Origin: an uncultured Murdochiella sp.
GTDB taxonomy: Bacteria; Bacillota; Clostridia; Tissierellales; Peptoniphilaceae
Assembly: GCF_902488755.1 (NCBI RefSeq)
Contig: NZ_CABTXF010000043.1
Coordinates: forward strand, 1-9,882
Length of the DNA: 9,882 nt
Direction of reading: 5' to 3'
Part shown: positions 1-6,199 of the stretch, piece after piece
How positions within the stretch are numbered: the stretch's first letter is position 1
Layout of the letters: each line of letters starts with the position of its first letter
Translations under genes and position numbers: made by a program
The notes under the pieces: model-generated
Database searches by the model: none
Told to the model about the DNA's origin: nothing
What the model saw: only the letters and a program-made list of their open reading frames with translations

Positions 1-62
<62 letters not shown>

Positions 63-67
63 TAGAG

Positions 68-96
68 ATCCTACACCGCATGGTGTAGGATTTTTC
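68..96 (+). terminator. Rho-independent terminator of the tRNA transcript
   Basis: A perfect 10-bp stem, ATCCTACACC (68-77) with GGTGTAGGAT (82-91), closes a 4-base GCAT loop and runs straight into a T tract (TTTTTCTTT). It sits six bases after the tRNA 3' end, so the tRNA is the last gene of its transcript. Confidence 0.9.
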
Positions 97-129
97 TTTA
101 TGCAAAAAGAAAAGAGGACGCCTTCTCTC

Positions 130-175
130 AAAAACGCTATTTTTCTAAGAGTTGTTTTTCCGAAAGTAGGCGTTT
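130..175 (-). terminator. Possible terminator of the yprB-like gene
   Basis: On the minus strand, AAACGC overlapping the stop codon (170-175) pairs with GCGTTT (132-137). The stem can be extended imperfectly by TA and TTTC/GAAA pairs, and is followed by T residues at 130-131. The stem is weaker and the loop larger than in the neighbouring tRNA terminator, so this is a modest call. Confidence 0.4.
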
Positions 176-1139
176 AGCGCATAGAAAGCAGGTCGCGGAC
201 GAGCTGATGACAGTTTTGTGCAAAATAGCCTTCCGCAGAAGAAAGCGTGAGGAGAGGTTGGGGAAGCGGTGGAATGGCGCAATCTTTTGCATAAGATGGG
301 CTAACCGCGGCGATGCGCACTGTATTGCCAGAAGAGGCTTTTGTCTCATGCAAAGGCACCTGCGTGTTTGTCGTGTTGTCGTTTAGGACGGTTTCGTTCA
401 AGGATGTGTCAAGATGATGGATGGGAATAATGCAGTGTAAATCCTGTTCCGTCCAATGCAGAGCGCCGAAGCTGTTTTCGAAGTGCCTTTCCGGACGTGC
501 CGGAAGTTCTGTACGATAGTGCAGAGTAGCCAGATCGCCTTTAAGCGCTATACGTTCGAGAGAGGCGCTAAGGGGTGATTCCAACTGTAGTTGCTTTTGC
601 AGGCGTTGAAAAAAGGGGAGAAGAAGACTGAGCTCGTCCACATCCTCCTGGTTGTGCAACAGAACGGCATTCTTTGCCTCCGGATCGGTAAGGTGCTTGC
701 CGAAGAGGGCAATCTCCTTGCCAGTGTACGGATCACGGCGCACCAACCCTGCTGCGCTTGCCAGTGTGCGTAGACGGAGATTGGGAAGGCGGAAGAACAA
801 ACGGCGGGGACGAAGATAGGAAAACCAGTCCTGCGAAAGAATCGACGGAAAGGGTATGCCATGCACAGCAAAACGTTCTTGCAAAAAGGGCAAATCAAAG
901 TGATCGCCATTGTAGGTAATGAGGGTTTTACCGGCAAAATAGGGACGAGCGTTCTCTAAAAGATTCCCTTCCTCTTCGCGAGAAGAGATGAGCCATTGGC
1001 GAAATTCTTCGGCGGTACGGATGCCCAAGAGAAAGACGAAGTCGCTTGTCTTTCGCAGCCCGGTCGTTTCGATGTCCAAAACAGCGCTTTGCGGAGGTAC
1101 GTGTGTTGAGGATTCACTTTTTTGAATGGTTTCCAGCAT
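174..1139 (-). CDS. YprB-like DEDD-family exonuclease (ribonuclease H-like fold)
   Basis: Predicted 321-residue 3'-5' exonuclease-like protein of the YprB / RNase_H_2 type; its natural substrate (DNA or RNA) is not established. The motifs visible are Exo I DIETTGL (D22, E24), Exo II TYNGDHFDLP at 75-84 (D82), and Exo III HNQEDV at 162-167 (D166), giving the four acidic residues expected for two-metal catalysis. The catalytic domain spans about residues 18-180. The final 140 residues (about 182-321) show no motif I recognise; other YprB proteins carry a helical, TPR-like tail there, but I cannot confirm that here. The start at 1139 is preceded by GGAG in AAAGGAGCGCC. There is no signal peptide, so it is cytoplasmic. 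It stands alone, divergent from the desulfurase operon. No clear promoter was seen. Confidence 0.82.
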   Translation of the reverse strand: MLETIQKSESSTHVPPQSAVLDIETTGLRKTSDFVFLLGIRTAEEFRQWLISSREEEGNLLENARPYFAGKTLITYNGDHFDLPFLQERFAVHGIPFPSILSQDWFSYLRPRRLFFRLPNLRLRTLASAAGLVRRDPYTGKEIALFGKHLTDPEAKNAVLLHNQEDVDELSLLLPFFQRLQKQLQLESPLSASLERIALKGDLATLHYRTELPARPERHFENSFGALHWTEQDLHCIIPIHHLDTSLNETVLNDNTTNTQVPLHETKASSGNTVRIAAVSPSYAKDCAIPPLPQPLLTLSSAEGYFAQNCHQLVRDLLSMR

Positions 1140-1182
1140 GGGCGCTCCTTTTTCCGTAGGATGAGATATCGCCGTTTCGACC

Positions 1183-1212
1183 TTGTATCTCGTCTTTCAC
1201 CTTGTATAGAAT
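1183..1212 (+). promoter_or_regulatory. Candidate promoter for the desulfurase-thiI operon
   Basis: A weak sigma-A-like match: TTGTAT (1183-1188) as -35, with either TATAGA (1205-1210, spacer 16) or TAGAAT (1207-1212, spacer 18) as -10. Both hexamers fall inside two copies of the 9-mer ACCTTGTAT (1180-1188 and 1199-1207). It would give a leader of roughly 90 bases. Confidence 0.4.
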
Positions 1213-1284
1213 AGGGAAGACGTTACGTTTCCGGCGAAGGACACGAAGCGATATTTTTGGTGTCGTTCGTCTTCAGTATAGCCA

Positions 1285-1307
1285 ACGCATCCTTGCGTGG
1301 AAAGGAT
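1285..1307 (+). promoter_or_regulatory. Ribosome binding site with possible sequestering hairpin
   Basis: The Shine-Dalgarno GGAAAGGA (1299-1306) lies four bases before the ATG at 1311 and decides that start. ATCCTT (1289-1294) is perfectly complementary to AAGGAT (1302-1307) with a 7-base loop, so the binding site could be masked. An alternative 5-bp hairpin ACGCA/TGCGT (1285-1289 with 1294-1298) would leave it free. Confidence 0.35.
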
Positions 1308-1310
1308 TCT

Positions 1311-2543
1311 ATGATTTATTTCGATCATGCTGCCACAACGCCGGTTCTTCCGGATATTGCACAAGTGGTCACAGAAGCCTTGCAACAGCAATGGGGAAAT
1401 CCCTCATCGCTGCACCGCCTTGGTTTTCAAGCGGAAAAAGCCATGGAAGCAGCCCGTCAAACAATAAGTACTTTGCTGGACGCGCCCGAAAAAAGTCTGC
1501 TTTTCACATCGGGTGCCACCGAAGGCATCAACACGGTGATGCGCAGTGTCCTCATGCAAGCGCTCCTCAACCGAGAGCGTTCTGCAACATTCTCGGATGT
1601 AGCATATCCTTATCATGGAAGAGGTGCGCAGAGAGCGTGTGCAGCGGAAAAATGCCAGAGCAATATTGTTCTAACGTCCGTAGAACATGCAGCGGTTTTT
1701 GAAACGGCACAGATTTTTGCTTCTTTTGGCATTGCCGTGCGTATGCTTCCTGTGGATGACAAAGGGCAAATCGCCCTTTCGGATGTCGAACGTGTTGTCG
1801 ATGAAAAGACCCTGCTTGTGGCAGTTATGCATGTCAACAATGAGTTGGGAACAATTTTTCCGATTGAGGAAGTAGGAAAAATCGTGAAACGTCAATCCCG
1901 TGCGCTTTTTCTGGTGGATGGGACGCAGGCGTTGGGAAAGATGCCCCTTCATTTCTCATCGATTCCCTGTGATGCCTATGTCGCCAGCGGCCATAAAATT
2001 CACGCACCCAAGGGCGTTGGATTGCTTTATGTTCGCCCCGATACGGCACTATTTCCCCTTTTGACCGGTGGAGGGCAAGAAGGGAATCGACGTTCCGGCA
2101 CAGAAAACGTACCGTATATTCTGGGGCTTGCCGAAGCGTTGACGCAGATGGAAGCGCATCGGGAAGGAGAACGGTTTGATCCGCATGTGGTCGCTATAGC
2201 CCGACGGGTGCGCGAGAGGGCGGAATCCTTGCCGGACGTTCGTATCAATAGTCCGCAGGAAGGTAGCCCTTATATTTTGAACTTTGCTGTGGCAGGAATT
2301 AAAGCGGAGGTGCTTCTGCATTTTATGGAGCGAGAGGAGATGTATCTCTCTTCGGGTTCTGCTTGTAGCAAAGGCAAGGTCAGTCGAATCCTGCAAGCCA
2401 TCCATTTGCCGGAGAAGTACCTGGACGGGGCGGTTCGCTTATCATTTGGACGGGAGAATCGGCTTGACGAGGTGGATCCGTTTTTTGATCGACTGGAAGA
2501 GTCCATTCGGCAAATTCGCCAAATTACAGGAGGAAAGGCATGA
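1311..2543 (+). CDS. Cysteine desulfurase, NifS/NifZ family, partner of ThiI
   Basis: A 410-residue PLP enzyme that removes sulfur from L-cysteine, giving alanine and a protein-bound persulfide. Visible features are the N-terminal YFDHAATTP motif, FTSGATEG at 65-72, H126 in VEHAAV (stacks on PLP), D203 and Q206 in VDGTQ, PLP-binding K229 in SGHKIHAPKG, RRSGTEN at 260-266, and catalytic C352 in SSGSACSKG. The start at 1311 was chosen because the family begins at this point and a good ribosome binding site precedes it; an in-frame TTG at 1257 has none. The next gene, thiI, begins inside the stop codon, as in the Bacillus nifZ-thiI pair, so the likely job is sulfur donation to ThiI rather than general Fe-S assembly. 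Residues about 87-114 look like an insertion absent from typical NifS/IscS proteins. Confidence 0.93.
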   Translation: MIYFDHAATTPVLPDIAQVVTEALQQQWGNPSSLHRLGFQAEKAMEAARQTISTLLDAPEKSLLFTSGATEGINTVMRSVLMQALLNRERSATFSDVAYPYHGRGAQRACAAEKCQSNIVLTSVEHAAVFETAQIFASFGIAVRMLPVDDKGQIALSDVERVVDEKTLLVAVMHVNNELGTIFPIEEVGKIVKRQSRALFLVDGTQALGKMPLHFSSIPCDAYVASGHKIHAPKGVGLLYVRPDTALFPLLTGGGQEGNRRSGTENVPYILGLAEALTQMEAHREGERFDPHVVAIARRVRERAESLPDVRINSPQEGSPYILNFAVAGIKAEVLLHFMEREEMYLSSGSACSKGKVSRILQAIHLPEKYLDGAVRLSFGRENRLDEVDPFFDRLEESIRQIRQITGGKA

Positions 2544-3733
2544 ACGAAAACACAAACATCGGTATGCAGCCGGTAGTTTCCGTTTCCTACGGGGAGCTGG
2601 TTCTTAAAGGAAAAAATCGAGGCATGTTTGTGGCAGCGATCAAGCGTCACTTGCATCGTGCTTTGCAGGGCATTCCTGTGATAGAAGAATTTGAACAATT
2701 CGGTAAATTGTTTTTTGTTGTTCGCGAAGAGGATGTGGCAAAAACCGTTGCCGCTTGTCAGCGCGTCTTCGGTTTGCTGTATGTGACGCCGGGACTGCGT
2801 GTTGCCTGTGAAGAGCAAGCCATTCGCGAAGCGTGCCGCAAACTGATGGCGGAGAAGATCGCAGAAGATACCACCGATAAAACACCAACCTTTAAGGTCA
2901 AAGTGAAGCGAAGCAATAAAGCGTTCCCCATTCCGTCTCCAACCTTTGCCGCGACAGTGGGCGATTGGATGCTGACGGATTTTCCCGGTCTTGCCGTGGA
3001 TGTGCGTCATCCGCAAATTATGCTTGCGGTTGAGCTTCGTGAAGATGCCTTTGTTTCGGTCGATCGCTATGAAGGAGTGGGCGGTTTGCCGGCGGGGTCG
3101 GGTGGTCGCGGTCTGCTTCTTTTATCTGGAGGCATTGATTCGCCCGTTGCCGGATACGAAATGGCGCGACGCGGATTGGCGTTGGGCGCAGTGCATTTTC
3201 ATTCCTACCCGTTTACGAGTGAGCGTGCACAGGACAAAGCGAAGCGCCTAAAAACGCAATTGGAACGTTCTGTCGGACCGATGCGGCTGTATATGATTAA
3301 TCTGGTGAAGATTTATACCGCAATTGCACAAAATTGCCGAAAAAAGAATACGACGCTGTTGTCGCGCCGTATGATGATGCGCATCGGTGATCGTCTCTGT
3401 GAACGCTTCGGCTTTGATGCTTTACTTACCGGCGAAAGCCTTGGACAGGTTGCTTCGCAAACCGTTCAGGGCATTCATGCAGTAAATAATGCGGCATTTC
3501 ATCCCATTCTACGTCCATTAATTGCAACCGATAAGACAGAAATCATATCGGTTGCCCGAGGTATAGGGACATACGACCTTTCTATTGAGCCGTATGATGA
3601 TTGCTGTTCGCTCTTCGCACCGGAACACCCCAACACCCGACCGAGCTTACAGCAGATTCTGGAAGATGAACGGCATCTGGATGTAGAAACCTTGGTGAAA
3701 GAAGCGATGGAAACGTTGGAGATTGCCGAGTGA
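2540..3733 (+). CDS. thiI: tRNA sulfurtransferase ThiI (4-thiouridine synthesis), no rhodanese domain
   Basis: A 397-residue cytoplasmic enzyme that uses ATP to adenylate U8 of tRNA and replaces its oxygen with sulfur. The N-terminal ferredoxin-like region and THUMP domain cover about residues 1-165. The PP-loop SGGIDSPVA is at 196-204, followed by the conserved GESLGQVASQT at 298-308 and DCCSLFAPEHP at 354-364. C355 or C356 corresponds by position to the catalytic cysteine of E. coli ThiI (Cys344). The protein ends without the C-terminal rhodanese domain of the E. coli enzyme, so persulfide sulfur should come directly from the upstream desulfurase. The ATG sits in ATGA, overlapping the upstream stop by 4 bases, with AGGAGG at 2528-2533, implying translational coupling. 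Since the rhodanese domain serves thiamine synthesis in enterobacteria, a role limited to tRNA is likely. Confidence 0.95.
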   Translation: MNENTNIGMQPVVSVSYGELVLKGKNRGMFVAAIKRHLHRALQGIPVIEEFEQFGKLFFVVREEDVAKTVAACQRVFGLLYVTPGLRVACEEQAIREACRKLMAEKIAEDTTDKTPTFKVKVKRSNKAFPIPSPTFAATVGDWMLTDFPGLAVDVRHPQIMLAVELREDAFVSVDRYEGVGGLPAGSGGRGLLLLSGGIDSPVAGYEMARRGLALGAVHFHSYPFTSERAQDKAKRLKTQLERSVGPMRLYMINLVKIYTAIAQNCRKKNTTLLSRRMMMRIGDRLCERFGFDALLTGESLGQVASQTVQGIHAVNNAAFHPILRPLIATDKTEIISVARGIGTYDLSIEPYDDCCSLFAPEHPNTRPSLQQILEDERHLDVETLVKEAMETLEIAE

Positions 3734-3806
3734 AGAAGCAATCAAAGCGTTTTTTGTCCTTCGAACTCTTTCTGTCGTAGCAGAGCACACAAATCAAGAA
3801 GGAAGC

Positions 3807-3858
3807 GCCCCTCTTATTTCCATTTCGTCGTAAAACGTGAAATAAGAGGGGCACTTTT
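3807..3858 (+). terminator. Rho-independent terminator of the desulfurase-thiI operon
   Basis: A perfect 14-bp stem pairs GCCCCTCTTATTTC (3807-3820) with its complement at 3839-3852, with an 18-base loop, followed by ACTTTTG. It lies 73 bases after the thiI stop. The gene on the right converges on it, so it could also stop minus-strand transcription, although no clear T tract is present on that side. The 188-base gap 3734-3921 holds nothing else I can identify. Confidence 0.85.
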
Positions 3859-3921
3859 GTGTGTTTCGATCAATCATCGTTGCAAGACGGCTGAAGAATC
3901 CGCTTGTGGTGTGAATGTAGG

Positions 3922-4434
3922 CTACTTCAACAGCTTCTTTGCCGCAGTTAGGGCTGCGTCGTAATCCGGATGCTCGGTGTTTTGTTTGACGTATTCCACG
4001 TAGGTGATTCGGTTTTCGCCGTCCAAAACGAACACCGAACGGTTGAGGAGCATGAGCTCATCAATCAATACACCGTAGGCTTCGCCGAAAGTGCGATGTT
4101 GATAGTCCGATGCCACGATGGCATTCTCGATGCCTTTTGCAGCGCAAAAGCGTTGTTGCGCAAAGGGCAGATCTACCGAGACGGTCAGAACAACAACTTT
4201 GTCGCCCAATTTTCCGGCTTCTTCGTTAAAACGGATGGTTTCCAATTCACATACCGAAGTATCTACCGAAGGAACCGCAACGAGAAGTTTTACCTTGTCG
4301 CCAAGATCTGCTAAATGCAGGGGGCTCAAGTCCTGCTTGACAAGGGTAAAGTCGGGAGCAATTTCTCCGGTAACCAATTCCTTGCCGTGTAATGTCAGGG
4401 GCGTATCCCCCATTTTATAGCCTGTTCTTGTCAT
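3922..4434 (-). CDS. tpx: Thiol peroxidase Tpx (atypical 2-Cys peroxiredoxin)
   Basis: A 170-residue cytoplasmic peroxidase that reduces hydrogen peroxide and organic hydroperoxides, re-reduced by thioredoxin or a similar donor. The peroxidatic cysteine is C62 in PSVDTSVCELET and the resolving cysteine is C97 in FAQQRFCAAKG, the two positions that form the intramolecular disulfide in Tpx enzymes. The family features APDFTLV at 26-32 and SDYQHRTFGEAYGV at 109-122 are present. Length is normal for the family (about 165-170). The frame is open further upstream to 4578, but the added residues do not resemble Tpx and cross a hairpin; the chosen ATG at 4434 has AAAGGA seven bases before it. It lies downstream of yjiH on the same strand with a 164-base gap, so a separate transcript is possible. 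Confidence 0.95.
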   Translation of the reverse strand: MTRTGYKMGDTPLTLHGKELVTGEIAPDFTLVKQDLSPLHLADLGDKVKLLVAVPSVDTSVCELETIRFNEEAGKLGDKVVVLTVSVDLPFAQQRFCAAKGIENAIVASDYQHRTFGEAYGVLIDELMLLNRSVFVLDGENRITYVEYVKQNTEHPDYDAALTAAKKLLK

Positions 4435-4493
4435 GTATTTTCCTTTCTTTTCGAGAGTGTCGTTTTGTCCGGTGTTGATGTAGTGGCAGGAAA

Positions 4494-4535
4494 CGGGCAT
4501 GACGCACAACCCGTAAAGGCTGCTCGTCATGCCCG
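4494..4535 (-). terminator. Hairpin between yjiH and tpx, possible terminator or tpx leader structure
   Basis: A perfect 11-bp stem, CGGGCATGACG (4494-4504) with CGTCATGCCCG (4525-4535), closes a 20-base loop. On the minus strand it is followed by TTTCCTGCC, a poor T tract. It could be a weak terminator for yjiH, or a structured leader about 60 bases ahead of the tpx start. The sequence does not decide between them. Confidence 0.5.
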
Positions 4536-4598
4536 AAAAGGGTGCGCCTGCGTGCTTGGTAAGATTAGGGAGGCTCACGCCAAAATCAAAACGATGTT

Positions 4599-5903
4599 TT
4601 AGAAAACGATGAGCATCAATGCGCCTGCCAAGATAATACTTAGGATGACACGTTCAACCCAGATGAGAAGATAGTCGCTGAACTTGATCGGAATATCCGT
4701 ACCCATCATGCAGGGGATAGAGGCCGAGAAGAACAGAATCTCGGAAACGCTGACGATGGCAACCAGCATACGGGTGGCAATCGCCATGCCTTCTCCGGCA
4801 ACCAGCGGAGCAGGCAGAAGCATTTCGGCAATACTCAGTGACAGCGCCTTTGCGGTCAGTTGGGCTTCCGGAACTTGCAACAAAGCCGTAAAGGGATAGA
4901 AGATATAGCCGATAATATCGAAGACCGGCGTATAGGTCGCAATGAGAAGACCGGTCATGCCGACGCCAAGAAGCGACGGAGCGATATTAAGCGCCATCTT
5001 GAAGCCATCAATGAAGTTCATCTTAATGACTTCTAACAGCGACGGTGCCTGATGATACGCAGTCATGGCTTCTTCCATAGCATTGTGGAGCGTAATCTTT
5101 TTGCGCTCTTCTTTGACCGCCGGTTTTCCGGAGAAGTACATATCTTTCTTTTTACTTAACGGGAAAATGCGAACGGTAATTGCAGTGACGATAAAGGTGA
5201 TGATGAGTGTTGCCCAGAAATAGAAGAGCCAATGATCCATCAGATCCAGCGTCTTGGCAACGATAATCATAAAGGTTGCCGAGACCGTAGAGAAGCCGGT
5301 CGCGATGATGGCAGCCTCTTTTTGCGTATAGCCGTCTTCGCGATAGACGCGGTTCGTGATGAGAAGTGCCAACGAGTAGCTGCCGACAAACGAGGCAACG
5401 GCATCGACGGCGCTGCGTCCCGGCGTTTTGAAGACCGGGCGCATGACCGGTTCCATAAAGACGCCGATAAATTCCATCAGACCGAAGCTGATTAAGAATG
5501 CCAGGAAAATCGAACCGATGGGGACGATAGTGGTTACCGAGACGAGAATGGAATTATAAATCATGGGCAGCATTCCTTTTTCATGCAAAGCGGCAGGACC
5601 CCAGCCGGTGAGCTGCATGACCAGAAATACAGCGGATACAAGCTTGAGAGCGAAGAAAATCTTGCGCACCACGCCGCCTTCCCATTCTTTGCGCTTGATA
5701 GCATACGCCAATCCTGCCACAATCATGATGGTGCCGAAGATAAGACCGTAATTCGGAATGCCTTTGATGGCATTGACAATGTGATCGATGGGAATGGTCT
5801 TTTTCCCACCGAATTCAATCGGCACAAAGAACATAAAAATGCCGAACAGGGAGTACAGGACGAAAAGACAGACATCTTTCGCCGTCCATTTGGTGGTGTT
5901 CAT
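4599..5903 (-). CDS. yjiH: YjiH-family multi-spanning membrane protein with nucleoside-recognition (Gate) domain
   Basis: A 434-residue integral inner-membrane protein. Hydrophobic segments are visible at about 11-28, 51-70, 82-100, 116-148 (probably two), 168-184, 197-216, 226-247, 300-322, 328-345, 376-398 and 411-433. A charged cytoplasmic-looking stretch (about 248-275, rich in Lys and Glu) separates two halves. The segment PGRSAVDAVASFVGSYS (161-177) and the following TNRVYREDGYTQKEAAIIATGFSTVS region are characteristic of YjiH proteins, which carry the Gate/nucleoside-recognition domain. The substrate is unknown to me; the domain name reflects relatives and should not be read as proof of nucleoside transport. 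In E. coli yjiH is beside yjiG, but no yjiG-like gene is present here. A strong ribosome binding site, AAGGAGG, precedes the ATG, and a promoter lies at 5972-6000. Confidence 0.82.
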   Translation of the reverse strand: MNTTKWTAKDVCLFVLYSLFGIFMFFVPIEFGGKKTIPIDHIVNAIKGIPNYGLIFGTIMIVAGLAYAIKRKEWEGGVVRKIFFALKLVSAVFLVMQLTGWGPAALHEKGMLPMIYNSILVSVTTIVPIGSIFLAFLISFGLMEFIGVFMEPVMRPVFKTPGRSAVDAVASFVGSYSLALLITNRVYREDGYTQKEAAIIATGFSTVSATFMIIVAKTLDLMDHWLFYFWATLIITFIVTAITVRIFPLSKKKDMYFSGKPAVKEERKKITLHNAMEEAMTAYHQAPSLLEVIKMNFIDGFKMALNIAPSLLGVGMTGLLIATYTPVFDIIGYIFYPFTALLQVPEAQLTAKALSLSIAEMLLPAPLVAGEGMAIATRMLVAIVSVSEILFFSASIPCMMGTDIPIKFSDYLLIWVERVILSIILAGALMLIVF

Positions 5904-5971
5904 AATTTCCTCCTTCTACAGTAAACATTGCAATAAAACCAAGAGCTTTACGATAAAGTTCTTTCTCTACT

Positions 5972-6000
5972 ATTATACTCATCCTCTAAAAAAATGAAAA
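5972..6000 (-). promoter_or_regulatory. Sigma-A-like promoter of yjiH
   Basis: Read on the minus strand, -35 TTTTCA (plus coordinates 5995-6000) is separated by exactly 17 bases from a perfect -10 TATAAT (5972-5977). The predicted start of transcription, near 5965, gives a leader of about 60 bases to the yjiH ATG at 5903. The -35 overlaps a sequence resembling half of a catabolite-response element. Confidence 0.7.
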
Positions 6001-6057
6001 CGATTGGCAAAAATAATCGAGCAAAAAAGTTGGCTTTTATGCCAATGCAAAGGAGAA

Positions 6058-6090
6058 GTTTTTTGCAGGCGGAGGATTTGCGCAAAAAAC
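6058..6090. repeat. Perfect 9-bp inverted repeat between divergent promoters
   Basis: GTTTTTTGC (6058-6066) and GCAAAAAAC (6082-6090) are perfect inverted repeats separated by 15 bases. The element lies about 30 bases upstream of the candidate potA promoter and about 60 bases behind the yjiH promoter. It could be an operator or a structural element; no protein can be assigned to it. Confidence 0.55.
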
Positions 6091-6121
6091 GAAAATAAGT
6101 CGCTTTTATTGTTTTTGGCGT

Positions 6122-6149
6122 TTGCTTTTCTGCTAATCTTACATAAAAT
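6122..6149 (+). promoter_or_regulatory. Candidate promoter of the potABCD operon
   Basis: A -10-like TAAAAT (6144-6149, five of six consensus bases) follows a weak -35 TTGCTT (6122-6127) at a 16-base spacing. Transcription would begin near 6156, leaving about 44 bases of leader before the potA start. This is the only reasonable candidate in the region; the -35 is poor. Confidence 0.5.
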
Positions 6150-6199
6150 AGGAAGGACTGTAGAGACAGGTAACGGGGAACGCCCAGAAAGGAACTGCA

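Noticed and set aside
1257..1310. Upstream in-frame TTG extending the desulfurase by 18 residues
   Set aside because: There is no ribosome binding site before it, and the family N-terminus (IYFDHAATTP) begins directly at the ATG at 1311, which has a good one.
2270..3016. 248-codon frame antisense to the desulfurase-thiI junction
   Set aside because: It is a shadow of two well-supported genes, with no family resemblance.
4435..4578. 48-residue N-terminal extension of Tpx
   Set aside because: The extra residues do not match Tpx, cross an 11-bp hairpin, and the ATG at 4434 has a proper ribosome binding site and gives the normal family length.
4588..4611. Direct repeat AAAACGATG around the yjiH stop
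   Set aside because: Two 9-base copies only, one partly coding, in A-rich sequence; probably chance.
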